A DNA stretch of 64,000 nt from Novosphingobium ovatum (GTDB taxonomy: Bacteria; Pseudomonadota; Alphaproteobacteria; Sphingomonadales; Sphingomonadaceae): the NCBI RefSeq assembly GCF_009909235.1, contig NZ_JAAAPO010000004.1, forward strand, positions 62,001-126,000. Reading direction: 5' to 3'. The notes beneath the pieces are model-generated. The model was given only the letters and a program-made list of their open reading frames with translations, made no database searches and was not told where the DNA came from. Every line of letters begins with the position of its first letter. Positions within the stretch are counted from its first letter, which is position 1. Below, one piece after another: positions 55,799-64,000 of this stretch. The translations under genes were made by a program, and so were the position numbers.

Positions 55799-56144
55799 CC
55801 GGCACAGGCCCAGGGCAATGGCGTGGGCCGGCTGACCGCCGGTCGCGCTGCTGCTGGTGCGAAACGCCGTTCACCCGTGGGCCGTCGATTACGTCTTGGC
55901 GGTCTTCCACCCGTTGGTCGCCCGCCGGCCGGCGGCGCATCGCTCGCCGATCCCTTGTCCCATTTTCCTGTCGCCGCGCCTTTGCGTTGCGGTTGCGGCC
56001 ATGATTCCCCGCTGTGCGCCCTGCGTGCGGCGGGGCTTTGCGTTTTGCCCTGCGCCATGTGGTCGCTGCCGCCCATGCGCGCGTGGCGAGGTGATCTGCC
56101 CCCTTGCCGCATCGGGCATGATCTGTCATCGCGGCGCGGCCCAT
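55799..56144. other. Gap between ihfB and tRNA-Leu, no gene recognised
   Basis: About 346 bases. Just after ihfB a six-base stem GGCCCA (55807-55812) / TGGGCC (55824-55829) and a small GACC/GGTC hairpin follow, without a T-run; they may mark a Rho-type end. Open frames here are Cys/Arg- or Gln/Arg-rich with no start signals and are probably noise. Confidence 0.5.
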
Positions 56145-56229
56145 GCGGATGTGGCGGAATGGTAGACGCCGGGGACTTAAAATCCCTTGAGCTTTGCTCG
56201 TGCGGGTTCGAGTCCCGCCATCCGCACCA
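56145..56229 (+). tRNA. tRNA-Leu (anticodon TAA)
   Basis: Class II tRNA of 85 bases with long variable arm. Acceptor GCGGATG/CATCCGC, D-arm in GTGGCGGAATGGTAGACGC, anticodon loop CTTAAAA giving TAA, T-arm GCGGGTTCGAGTCCCGC, discriminator A and encoded CCA (56227-56229). It reads UUA codons, rare in this GC-rich genome. Antisense frames across it are artefacts. Confidence 0.97.
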
Positions 56230-56472
56230 TGGGCCTTTTCTCCCTGCCGAATACGCGATTCCGCTTAAGGTCCGCGCCACGTGGCCGAAACGTGCGCGCG
56301 TGCATGATTGGCCCGCGCAAACGCCCTGCGTCTGCGGCTTTGCGCGGGTTGCGCAACATCGGGGCACCTCCGGCGGGTCGGGGAAAACACCTATGGCGTT
56401 AACCATTGCTTATCCATTTTCCTTCACCTCCCAATAGGACGGCCATCGGGGCCAATCACGTAGGGACTGACC

Positions 56473-58104
56473 ATGGGACAGCGGGGCGAAATGGTTGTGG
56501 GTACGCAGGGCGACGGCATGGTGGATGTGGCAATCATCGGGGCCGGCCCGGCAGGCCTGACTTCGGGTTATTTGCTGACCAAGGCGGGCCTGCGGGTGGC
56601 GATCATCGAGAAGGATGAGCGCTATGTCGGCGGCATCAGCCGCACGGTCGAGCACGAGGGCTATCGCTTCGACATCGGCGGCCACCGCTTTTTCAGCAAG
56701 TCGCAGCAGGTGGTGGACCTGTGGAACGAGATCCTGCCCGATGACTTCATCCAGCGCCCGCGCATGAGCCGGATCTACTACGAATCGAAGTTCTACTCCT
56801 ATCCGCTGCGCGCCTTCGAGGCGCTGCGCAATCTGGGGATCTGGCGCTCGACCACCTGCATGGTCAGCTATGTCTGGTCGCGGCTGTTCCCGATCAAGGA
56901 CGTGCGCAGCTTTGAGGACTGGACCTCCAACCAGTTCGGCAAGAAGCTCTATTCGATCTTTTTCAAGACCTATACCGAGAAGGTATGGGGCATGCCCTGC
57001 AACGAGATGAGCGCCGATTGGGCCGCGCAGCGGATCAAGGGCCTGTCGCTGTGGGGCGCGGTGGTCGATGGACTCAAGCGCTCGCTGGGGCTGAACAAGC
57101 GGCCCAATGACGGCATGGCGACCAAGACGCTGCTGGAAAGCTTCCGCTATCCGCGCCTTGGCCCCGGCATGATGTGGGAAGCCGCCCGCGACAAGATCAT
57201 CGCCACCGGCAAGGGTGACGTGCTGATGGGCCATGCTTTGAAGCAATTGGCGCAGGACGCGCAGGGCAATTGGCGCATGACTGCCACCCATGCCCAGGGC
57301 GAGACGGTGATCACCGCCCGCCATGTCATCTCCAGCGCGCCGATGCGTGAACTGGCCAGCCGGATCCATCCGCTGCCCGACAGCCTGCCGCAGGCGACGG
57401 AGCTGAAATATCGCGACTTCCTGACCGTGGCGCTGAAGATCCGCAAGGGCGACCTGTTCCCCGACAACTGGATCTATATCCACGATTCCAAGGTGCAGGT
57501 GGGCCGCATCCAGAACTTCCGCAGCTGGTCGCCCGAAATGGTGCCGGATGCCGATGTGGCCTGCGTTGGGCTGGAATATTTCTGTTTCGAAGGCGATGGC
57601 TTGTGGTCGCAGCCCGACGATGACCTGATCCATCTGGCCACGCGCGAGATGGTTACGCTGGGCCTGATTCAGCCCCACGAGGTGATCGGCGGCGCGGTGG
57701 TGCGTCAGGAAAAGGCCTATCCGGTCTATGACGAGACCTATGCCGCCAATGTCGCGGCGATGCGGGTGGATCTGGAGGCGCGCTTCCCCACGCTGCATCT
57801 GGTGGGGCGCAACGGCATGCACCGCTACAACAATCAGGATCACGCGATGATGACCGCCATGCTGACGGTGGAAAACATCAAGGCGGGCGAGCGTCTGTAC
57901 GACACGTGGTGCGTCAACGAGGACGCCGAATATCACGAAGCCGGTGACGAGGGCGACGAGAAGGTGCTGGCCGCGCGCGAAGCCGCCGCACAGCGCGCCG
58001 TCACGCCCGATCAGGCCGCCGCGCTCAATTCGCTGCGCGATGTGCCGACGCGACTGCCGGCTGAAACCGAAACCGCCCAAACCGCTGACCGGGCCGCGGC
58101 CTGA
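56473..58104 (+). CDS. FAD-dependent oxidoreductase, UGM/protoporphyrinogen-oxidase-like
   Basis: Flavoprotein of 543 residues with a Rossmann start [19 protein letters not shown] and the second nucleotide stretch [20 protein letters not shown]. It then has [15 protein letters not shown], like UDP-galactopyranose mutases and HemG-like amine oxidases. A C-terminal [19 protein letters not shown] segment closes the FAD site. The last 45 residues are an acidic/Ala-rich tail without fold. The ATG at 56473 has AGGGA seven bases upstream. The GtrA gene follows after 20 bases, then a probable GT-C enzyme, suggesting a role in envelope sugar or lipid-linked glycan metabolism. Confidence 0.86.
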   Translation: MGQRGEMVVGTQGDGMVDVAIIGAGPAGLTSGYLLTKAGLRVAIIEKDERYVGGISRTVEHEGYRFDIGGHRFFSKSQQVVDLWNEILPDDFIQRPRMSRIYYESKFYSYPLRAFEALRNLGIWRSTTCMVSYVWSRLFPIKDVRSFEDWTSNQFGKKLYSIFFKTYTEKVWGMPCNEMSADWAAQRIKGLSLWGAVVDGLKRSLGLNKRPNDGMATKTLLESFRYPRLGPGMMWEAARDKIIATGKGDVLMGHALKQLAQDAQGNWRMTATHAQGETVITARHVISSAPMRELASRIHPLPDSLPQATELKYRDFLTVALKIRKGDLFPDNWIYIHDSKVQVGRIQNFRSWSPEMVPDADVACVGLEYFCFEGDGLWSQPDDDLIHLATREMVTLGLIQPHEVIGGAVVRQEKAYPVYDETYAANVAAMRVDLEARFPTLHLVGRNGMHRYNNQDHAMMTAMLTVENIKAGERLYDTWCVNEDAEYHEAGDEGDEKVLAAREAAAQRAVTPDQAAALNSLRDVPTRLPAETETAQTADRAAA

Positions 58105-58124
58105 GCCTGTCGGGGAGCCACGCG

Positions 58125-58529
58125 ATGCGCGCGCTGATCGATCATCCGGGCCTGCGCTATCTGGGCGCCAGTGTGGTGGCGCTGGGGGCGGACATGGGCT
58201 GCTTTCTGGGGCTGTTGCGGCTGGGGCTGGCGGCGGCTGGAGCTTCGGCGCTGGGCTATGGCGTGGGGATCATCGTGCATTGGCTGGTGACATCGCGCGC
58301 GGTCTATGCCGATCAGGTGGCCATGCAGGGCGCACAGCGCCACCGGCAAAAGCTGTTGTTCGTGGCCTCGGCGCTGGTTGGGCTGGGGATCACCACCGGC
58401 ATGGTCGGGCTGGCCGCGATGGCCGGGTTTGATCCGCGCATGGCAAAACTCGCCGCGATTGGCACCAGCTTTGTCGCGACTTGGGCACTGCGCCACCATG
58501 TGGTGTTCCGCGCCCCCGCGCTGAGCTGA
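58125..58529 (+). CDS. GtrA-family membrane protein
   Basis: Four-helix inner-membrane protein of 134 residues. Family features are the N-terminal RYLGASVVALGADMGCFLGL, the central VGIIVHWLVTSRAVYADQ and the C-terminal AIGTSFVATWALRHHVVF. GtrA proteins are thought to flip polyprenyl-linked sugars for surface glycan or lipid modification. It sits between the FAD enzyme and a large multispan protein five bases downstream, one likely operon. Confidence 0.93.
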   Translation: MRALIDHPGLRYLGASVVALGADMGCFLGLLRLGLAAAGASALGYGVGIIVHWLVTSRAVYADQVAMQGAQRHRQKLLFVASALVGLGITTGMVGLAAMAGFDPRMAKLAAIGTSFVATWALRHHVVFRAPALS

Positions 58530-58534
58530 AGGCG

Positions 58535-60406
58535 ATGCGCGCCCTCATGCCAATGTTGCGCGCGGTGGGACTGGCGCTGCTGCTGATCGTGGCGATGCAG
58601 TGGGCCACCAGTCTGGTGGCGATCACCAACCTGTATTTTCCCGATCCTGATGACACGCTGCGGCTGGTGCAAGTGCGCGACTGGCTGGGTGGCCAAGGCT
58701 GGTATGACCTGCACCAACACCGCATCGATCCGGCCCATGGCGGCGTGGCGATGCATTGGACGCGGCTGGTTGATCTGCCGATTGCCGCGATCATCGTGAT
58801 ATTGCGCCCCTTTGCCGGACAGGCGGGGGCGGAGCTGGGTGCGCTGTTGATCGTGCCGGTGCTGACGCTGGCCGCCGCGCTGTTGCTGACAGGGCGGGTG
58901 ATCGCCGAAAGGATCGGCGTGCAGCGGGTGCTGATCGGATGTCTGTTGCTGGCCATATCGGTGCCGGTCTCGACGCAGATCCGCCCGATGCGCATTGACC
59001 ACCATGGCTGGCAGGTTGTCGCCGCATTGCTGGCGGTCCACGGGCTGATGACACGCCATGCGCGCCTTGGCGGCTGGCTGTCGGGCGTGGCGCTGGGCGC
59101 GGGGCTGGCGATCAGCCTGGAGCAATTGCCTCTGACCGCCGTGTTCGCCGCGATTGGCGCGTGGCGCTGGCTGCGCGGGGGTGAGGAACGGTTCTATCTG
59201 GCGCATCTGGCCGCCGGTCTGACGGTGACATCGGTGCTGGGGCTGGCGCTGCTGCGCGGGCCGGGGGATTTGATCACCCATTGCGATACGATTGCCCCGG
59301 TGCATTTGGCGGCGATGGCGTGGGGGGCGATGGTGACCGGGGTGATGACCCGCCTGAACGTCATCCGCAGCGGCTGGGTGCTGGGCGGCTTTGCGCTGGC
59401 GGGCGCCGGGGCGCTGGGCATCTATCTGGGCGCGGCGCCGCAATGTGTGGGCGGGTCGTTCAACGAACTGTCCCCGATGGTGCGTCAACTGTGGTACGAA
59501 AATGTCGCCGAAGGCCTGCCCATTTGGCGGCAGGATTGGCCTACCGCGCTGCAATTGCTGGTGCCGGGCGGGCTGGGCCTGTGGGCCAGTGTGCGGCTGA
59601 TCGCTGTCCAGTCGGGCGAAGAGCGCGTGTGGTGGCAGGAATACACATTGTTGCTGGGCGGAGCCTTGGCGATTGCCATCATGGTGACGCGGGCGGGCGC
59701 GGTGGCGGGGGCTTTGGCCGCTGTGCCGCTGTGCTGGCTGATCGGCGGCTGGCTGGACCGGCTGGGCCAGCGGCGCTGGGCCTATGCGCCCGCGATCGTG
59801 TTGGCGCTGATGCCGTCCTTGCCGCTGACGCTTTATGCCATCGCACTGCCCTATGTCGATCCAGAGGTGGATGAGAGCATCAATATCGGGTTGGGCCTGG
59901 GCAATTTTGCGCCCAATGGCCGCGATGGACCGGATCCGGCATCTGCGATGGCATCGGCGGTGGCGCCTGGAGCCAGTGGCGACTTGGCGCAAGGCAATGG
60001 CGTGACGGTCAATTTCCACGTCTCGTCCTGCCGCATTCCAGCGGCGGGGGCGGCGCTGAACGCCTTGCCGACGGCCGCGATTCTGGCACCGCTCGATATC
60101 AGTCCCGACCTGATCTATGCCTCGCATCACAGCGTGCTGGCCACCGGCCACCATCGCGGCGCGCGGGGCATGAACGCGGTGATCGCCGCCTTTACCGGCA
60201 GCGCCGATCAGGCCCGCGCTATCGCCAAAGCCAATGGCATGACCTATGTCGCGATGTGCCCGCGGGTTGGTGAACCCACCGTCTATCGCAAGGTCGCGCC
60301 CAAGGGCTTTGCCGCGCAATTGATAAGGGGGCAGGTGCCGGGCTGGCTGCAACCCGTACCCCTGACCGACAACAGCGGGCTGCGCCTGTGGCGGGTGGTG
60401 GGCTGA
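58535..60406 (+). CDS. Large multispan membrane protein, probable GT-C-type glycosyltransferase
   Basis: About 623 residues with ten or more hydrophobic helices. In the first periplasmic loop the segment LYFPDPDDTLRLVQVRDWL (about 33-51) contains an acidic pair like the catalytic Asp of GT-C polyprenyl-sugar transferases (ArnT/PMT group), and HWTRLVDLPIA follows. The C-terminal 150 residues form a periplasmic domain with Cys, His and Gly-rich stretches. I start at the ATG at 58535, five bases after the gtrA stop. No published name is recognised. The GT-C role is inferred from topology, the Asp pair and the gtrA context. Confidence 0.65.
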   Translation: MRALMPMLRAVGLALLLIVAMQWATSLVAITNLYFPDPDDTLRLVQVRDWLGGQGWYDLHQHRIDPAHGGVAMHWTRLVDLPIAAIIVILRPFAGQAGAELGALLIVPVLTLAAALLLTGRVIAERIGVQRVLIGCLLLAISVPVSTQIRPMRIDHHGWQVVAALLAVHGLMTRHARLGGWLSGVALGAGLAISLEQLPLTAVFAAIGAWRWLRGGEERFYLAHLAAGLTVTSVLGLALLRGPGDLITHCDTIAPVHLAAMAWGAMVTGVMTRLNVIRSGWVLGGFALAGAGALGIYLGAAPQCVGGSFNELSPMVRQLWYENVAEGLPIWRQDWPTALQLLVPGGLGLWASVRLIAVQSGEERVWWQEYTLLLGGALAIAIMVTRAGAVAGALAAVPLCWLIGGWLDRLGQRRWAYAPAIVLALMPSLPLTLYAIALPYVDPEVDESINIGLGLGNFAPNGRDGPDPASAMASAVAPGASGDLAQGNGVTVNFHVSSCRIPAAGAALNALPTAAILAPLDISPDLIYASHHSVLATGHHRGARGMNAVIAAFTGSADQARAIAKANGMTYVAMCPRVGEPTVYRKVAPKGFAAQLIRGQVPGWLQPVPLTDNSGLRLWRVVG

Positions 60407-60407
60407 T

Positions 60408-61676
60408 TCAGCCCGCCTGCCTGCCGCGCAGGATCGACCACAGCCGCCGCTTTTGCCCGCGCGCGCCCTGTGGCCCGGACTGCATCACCCGGCGGCGGAA
60501 GATATGCGCGCCGCCCCGCACAAACACCGCGACACACAGCACCTGCCAGCCCAGCGCGGCCAGATGGGGCCAGATTTCGCCATGGATGGCCGCCCGCGCC
60601 AGCATCGTGAACGGCGAGGAAAAGGGAAAGGCGATCGCCGCATATTCGGTCGGCGTCCCCTGATGCGCCATGGCATAGGTGGCAAAGAAGAACACCAGCA
60701 GCTGCATCATCGTCACCGGCATCGAGAGCGTCTGCACCTCGCGCACGGTGGAGGCCATCGAGCCGACCGTGAGGAACACGCTGCCCAGCAAGAGATAGCC
60801 CATCGAGAAATAGACGATGCCCAGCGCCACAAACAGCGGCCAGCCTACCGCAGGCGTGGGCAGGGATTGCAGCGTCTGACCACCGCCGATCAGATGCACC
60901 CCGCCAATCGTTGCCGCCCAGACCGAAATCCCGACCAAAGACACCGCCAGCATCGCGAACAGCTTACCCAGAAACACCGCGTCCATGGGGATGGCGGCGG
61001 CCAGTACCTCGATGATCTTGTTGCCCTTTTCCTCGACCAGATTGGACAGGACCATGCCCGCCAACAGCATGATCAACAGGAACAGCAGCGTTTGCGCGCC
61101 TTGGGCCGTGACCAGCCGCCCGGTGGCCTGATCGGCGGTGCTGGTGGCGGTGGGGGCCAGCGCGACCTGTGGGAAGGCGTCGGGCCCATGTCCTGTGGCC
61201 CGCGCGGACAGGATCGAGACGCTGCCTTGCCAATCGATGATCCGCCCCTTTGGCCCGGTCAGCACCGGATGCGCCGCGCTGCCCGACAGGATCGCGGCCA
61301 GATTGCCGCCATTGGTCCCCGTGTCATGCAGGGCGGCGGCCGGATCGGCACTTTCGCCCGGCTTCAACCGGCGCACCACCACCAGTTCGGGCAGGCTGTC
61401 CAGATGCGGGGCCAGCGCCTTTTGCGCGGTCAGCAGCGCATCGATGTCATCGCCCGCCAACACCATGCCCAATTGCGGCCGTTCGGCCGAGTGGCGGATT
61501 TCGCTGCCCACGCCGCCCGCCAGCCCGCCGACAATCAGCGGAAACAGCGGCCCCAGCAGGAAAAAGATAAAGCTGCGGCTCCACAGGATGGCGACAAAAT
61601 CGCGCCGCGCGATGACAAAGGCGGCCGCCAGCGTCGAGAGGCGGCCGGTGCGTTGCGTGGGGTTGGGCGCGCTCAT
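60408..61676 (-). CDS. ABC transporter permease (NatB/ABC-2 type)
   Basis: Membrane subunit of a two-gene ABC exporter, 422 residues. One N-terminal helix (WSRSFIFFLLGPLFPLIVGG) precedes a large extracytoplasmic domain (about 60-200), and five or six helices follow, including LLFLLIMLLAGMVLSNLVEE with the NatB-type EEKGNKIIEVLAAAI. This is the ABC2_membrane_3 pattern. Its start overlaps the ATPase stop. NatAB exports sodium in Bacillus, but here the substrate is unknown. Confidence 0.9.
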   Translation of the reverse strand: MSAPNPTQRTGRLSTLAAAFVIARRDFVAILWSRSFIFFLLGPLFPLIVGGLAGGVGSEIRHSAERPQLGMVLAGDDIDALLTAQKALAPHLDSLPELVVVRRLKPGESADPAAALHDTGTNGGNLAAILSGSAAHPVLTGPKGRIIDWQGSVSILSARATGHGPDAFPQVALAPTATSTADQATGRLVTAQGAQTLLFLLIMLLAGMVLSNLVEEKGNKIIEVLAAAIPMDAVFLGKLFAMLAVSLVGISVWAATIGGVHLIGGGQTLQSLPTPAVGWPLFVALGIVYFSMGYLLLGSVFLTVGSMASTVREVQTLSMPVTMMQLLVFFFATYAMAHQGTPTEYAAIAFPFSSPFTMLARAAIHGEIWPHLAALGWQVLCVAVFVRGGAHIFRRRVMQSGPQGARGQKRRLWSILRGRQAG

Positions 61677-62641
61677 TGGGCGTCCTCCGGCTGGGTGGTG
61701 TTCATGGCCTGCGCGACCGCCTCGCCCGCGATGGCGACAAAGGCGTCATGCAATCCGCCCCGTTCGATCGACAGCGACAGGATGCCCGCCTCGCCCTCGA
61801 TCAGGGCGCGCAGCAAGGGTTCGATCCCGCTGTCGGGTAACGAGAAATACCAGAACGCCCCGCCGTCCGAGCGCAGATCACAGCGCGCCTCGGCGGGAAT
61901 GGCGGCGCGCCACGCGCCCTCTACGCGGGCCGTTTCCAGCCGCACCTGTGGGGCGATACGGTCGCGCGCCACATCCACCGGCCCGGCAAAAGGCACCCGG
62001 CCCCCGGCGATGATCGCCACCTCGTCACACATGCGTTCGGCGTGGGCGATGACATGGGTGGAAAAGATCACCGTGGTGCCGCCCGCCGCAAGCTCGCGGA
62101 TCATGGTTTCCAACCGGCCCTGATTGATCGCGTCCAGCCCGGAAAAGGGCTCGTCAAACACCACCAGTTGTGGCGCATGGACCAGCGTGCCCAGCAATTG
62201 CACCTGTTGCGCCTGCCCCTTGGACATTTGGCGGATTTGCCGGTCGGCCAGATGGCCCAGCCCGTGTTTTTCCATCAGGATGCGGCCCCGGCGGCGGCCT
62301 TCGGCCTGTGGCAGCCCGCGCAGCGCGCCCAGAAATCCGATCGCCTCAAACGCCTTCATTGAGGGATAAAGTCCGCGTTCTTCAGGCAGATAGCCGATGG
62401 CATGGGCCATGTCATGGGGCCGCTCACTGCCCAGCACGCGGCGCATGCCCGCATCGGGATCGATGATGCCCAACAGCATGCGCAAGGTCGTGGTCTTGCC
62501 CGCGCCATTGGGGCCAAGGATGCCATAGATCGCGCCCTGTGGCACGCGCAGGTCCACCCCGTCCACCGCCGTCACGCCGTCAAACCGCTTGACCAGCCCC
62601 TGCGCCTCGATCGCCCAATCGCGGCTGTCGTTGCGAGCCAT
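61673..62641 (-). CDS. ABC transporter ATP-binding protein (NatA-like)
   Basis: ATPase subunit of 322 residues. Walker A is [16 protein letters not shown], a Q-loop [12 protein letters not shown] follows, and the signature is [15 protein letters not shown] (degenerate LSGGQ, as in NatA/CcmA-like proteins). Walker B is [12 protein letters not shown]. The C-terminal DUF4162-like region (about 225-322) is typical of NatA exporters. The four-base overlap with the permease gene shows one operon. Divergent from queG, with about 70 bases between starts. Confidence 0.94.
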   Translation of the reverse strand: MARNDSRDWAIEAQGLVKRFDGVTAVDGVDLRVPQGAIYGILGPNGAGKTTTLRMLLGIIDPDAGMRRVLGSERPHDMAHAIGYLPEERGLYPSMKAFEAIGFLGALRGLPQAEGRRRGRILMEKHGLGHLADRQIRQMSKGQAQQVQLLGTLVHAPQLVVFDEPFSGLDAINQGRLETMIRELAAGGTTVIFSTHVIAHAERMCDEVAIIAGGRVPFAGPVDVARDRIAPQVRLETARVEGAWRAAIPAEARCDLRSDGGAFWYFSLPDSGIEPLLRALIEGEAGILSLSIERGGLHDAFVAIAGEAVAQAMNTTQPEDAQ

Positions 62642-62714
62642 CGCTCTTACTCCTAAACCGGGGCGTCAGGCATCGCGCGATGTCGCCCCACCGGAAACCC
62701 GTCTGAACCGCTCA

Positions 62715-63788
62715 ATGACCACAAATCTGAACACATTCAAAGCGCAACTTGTCGCGCAGGCCCATGCCTTGGGCTTTGCCGCGGTGGGGGTGAGCGGGGC
62801 GGACGAGGACAGCTTGCGCGCCGCCCGGCTGGAAGGCTGGCTGGAACGGGGGTTCCATGGCGACATGGGCTGGATGGCGGATCGGTTGCACCACCGCCGT
62901 TCGCCGCAGGGCTTGTGGCCAGAGGCGGGCAGCGTGATCGCCCTGGGGATGAGTTACGCCCCGGCAGACGATCCGTTGGCGCTGGCGCAAGTGGCTGATC
63001 GCGGGCGGATTTCCATCTATGCGCAAGGGGCCGATTATCACGATGTGGTGAAAAAGGCGCTGAAAGCGCTGGCCCGCTGGATGGTGGAGCAGGGCGCCAA
63101 ATCCGGTCTGGGCGAGGTGGCGTTGAAGGTATTTGTCGACACCGCCCCGGTGATGGAAAAGCCGCTGGGCGCCGCGGCTGGCCTTGGCTGGCAGGGCAAG
63201 CATACCAACATGGTCAGCCGCCAACACGGTAGCTGGTTGTTTCTGGGGGCCATTTACACCACCCTGCCGTTGGAACCGGACGCGCCGGGGCGGGACCGTT
63301 GCGGCTCGTGCCGGGCCTGTCAGGATGCCTGCCCGACCAATGCTTTTCCCGCGCCATATCAACTGGATGCGCGGCGCTGCGTGTCCTATCTGACGATCGA
63401 GCACAAGGGGCCAATCCCCCACGAGTTCCGCGCCGCATTGGGCAACCGCATCTATGGCTGCGACGATTGCCTGAGCGTGTGCCCGTGGAACAAATTTGCC
63501 GATCTGGCGGCGAAAAACCGCGCTTTTCTGCCGCGTGCGGAATTGACCGCGCCGCGTCTGGCCGAATTGCTGGCGCTGGATGATGCCGGGTTCCGGCGGC
63601 TGTTCTCGGGCTCTCCGATCAAGCGGATCGGGCGGGACAGGTTTGTCCGCAACTGTTTGTATGCGGCCGGAAATTCGGGCGATGGCACGCTGTATGCCCT
63701 GGTGGCGGCGCTGACCACAGACCCCGATCCGGCGGTGGCTGATGCGGCGCAATGGGCGCTCCCCCGCCTGCCCGCGCCTGCGGTTTGA
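62715..63788 (+). CDS. queG: Epoxyqueuosine reductase
   Basis: Cobalamin- and Fe-S-dependent enzyme for the last step of queuosine synthesis in tRNA. The 357 residues show the DUF1730 N-terminal part ([34 protein letters not shown]), [20 protein letters not shown], and the two [4Fe-4S] motifs [16 protein letters not shown] and [19 protein letters not shown]-like C-terminal extension follows. Start ATG at 62715. The other que genes are not in the window. Confidence 0.96.
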   Translation: MTTNLNTFKAQLVAQAHALGFAAVGVSGADEDSLRAARLEGWLERGFHGDMGWMADRLHHRRSPQGLWPEAGSVIALGMSYAPADDPLALAQVADRGRISIYAQGADYHDVVKKALKALARWMVEQGAKSGLGEVALKVFVDTAPVMEKPLGAAAGLGWQGKHTNMVSRQHGSWLFLGAIYTTLPLEPDAPGRDRCGSCRACQDACPTNAFPAPYQLDARRCVSYLTIEHKGPIPHEFRAALGNRIYGCDDCLSVCPWNKFADLAAKNRAFLPRAELTAPRLAELLALDDAGFRRLFSGSPIKRIGRDRFVRNCLYAAGNSGDGTLYALVAALTTDPDPAVADAAQWALPRLPAPAV

Positions 63789-63857
63789 GCCAGTGGCGCG
63801 GGGGGTAAAACCCGCGCACAACCCCACAAAACCATAGATCGAGAGGACCGCCCCGCC

Positions 63858-64000
63858 ATGACCACCTTGCACCTGCCGCGCACGATCCATGTCGGAGGCG
63901 GCTCCTTGGCGCAATTGCCCGCCGCGATGGCACAGGCCGGATTGTCGCGCGCTTTTGTTGTCACTGATAGCTATATGGTGGCCTCTGGGATGGCACAACG
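63858..64000 (+). CDS. Iron-containing alcohol dehydrogenase, N-terminal fragment
   Basis: The frame from the ATG at 63858 runs off the window after 47 residues. It reads MTTLHLPRTIHVGGGSLAQL, then a Rossmann-like FVVTDSYMV, the N-terminal pattern of Fe-ADH family enzymes. It starts 70 bases after queG with GAGAGGACC upstream. Substrate cannot be assigned from this fragment. Confidence 0.7.
   Translation, partial: MTTLHLPRTIHVGGGSLAQLPAAMAQAGLSRAFVVTDSYMVASGMAQ

Noticed and set aside
56177..56359. A 60-codon minus-strand frame ending MAGLEPARAKLKGF across tRNA-Leu.
   Set aside because: Another classic antisense-tRNA artefact.
55330..56406. A 358-codon minus-strand frame over the ihfB region and tRNA-Leu.
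   Set aside because: It covers a clear IHF-beta gene and a tRNA, and its composition is non-protein-like.
58313..60352. A 679-codon minus-strand frame opposite the GT-C-like gene.
   Set aside because: Antisense artefact of the same kind. The plus-strand frame has coherent membrane helices and tight operon spacing.

Overview
The window is GC-rich chromosomal DNA from an alphaproteobacterium. It is most likely a member of the Sphingomonadales, close to Novosphingobium or Sphingobium. This is inferred from the style of the two TonB-dependent receptors, the MmcB-family repair protein, the DUF2093 and DUF1289 small genes, the suf operon order and the PiuC iron locus. I could run no database search. 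There is no rRNA, CRISPR array, transposase, integrase or phage module. The region reads as a stable, gene-dense chromosome with many start/stop overlaps. Both edges cut genes: an EmrB-type exporter on the left and an iron-containing alcohol dehydrogenase on the right.

Layout. 0-5 kb: a tripartite efflux operon (outer-membrane channel, EmrA, EmrB) diverges from a TetR regulator, with two palindromic operators between them. 4.7-9.7 kb: an AUR1-like PAP2 enzyme and a lipid kinase, rlmJ, tRNA-Arg(CCG), an unknown gene, mmcB and a 57-residue DUF1289 gene. 9.8-19.9 kb: a fatty-acid-hydroxylase-like membrane enzyme, an MFS exporter, a PAS_5-like protein, an M48 protease, a DsbA-like oxidoreductase, a LytS/LytTR two-component pair, nadC, a small membrane protein and a secreted T2 ribonuclease. 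19.9-20.9 kb: tadA and rpmB, with two hairpins after rpmB, the first a clear terminator.

20.9-30 kb: a same-strand block of a TonB-dependent receptor, a TPR-sulfotransferase, an M3 dipeptidase and an M28 peptidase. It looks like a peptide uptake, modification or degradation locus. 30.5-36.6 kb: an M23 peptidase, DUF2093, xseA and purD (their start codons overlap on opposite strands), two tiny tandem genes with similar C-termini, a PfkB/adenosine kinase and a lipoprotein. 36.6-42.6 kb: an Rrf2 regulator and the suf operon (sufB, an unrelated-looking inserted gene, sufC, sufD, sufS, sufT, sufA), with a perfect inverted repeat upstream. Between this and pyrD is a candidate small RNA ending in a strong terminator.

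43-46 kb: pyrD and a long-chain acyl-CoA ligase. 46.2-52.4 kb: an iron-uptake operon (exbB, exbD, tonB, siderophore receptor, alpha-hydroxy-acid oxidase, piuC) behind a Fur-box-like palindrome. 52.4-56.2 kb: NnrU, a POT peptide transporter with a large insertion, a short GntR regulator, ihfB and tRNA-Leu(UAA). 56.4-60.4 kb: an FAD oxidoreductase, GtrA and a probable GT-C membrane glycosyltransferase, likely one envelope-glycan unit. 60.4-64 kb: a two-gene ABC exporter, queG and the truncated alcohol dehydrogenase.

The best candidates for undescribed biology are the receptor/sulfotransferase/peptidase block, the inserted gene inside suf, the tandem small-protein pair, and the candidate sRNA upstream of pyrD. 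None is proven by sequence reading alone.
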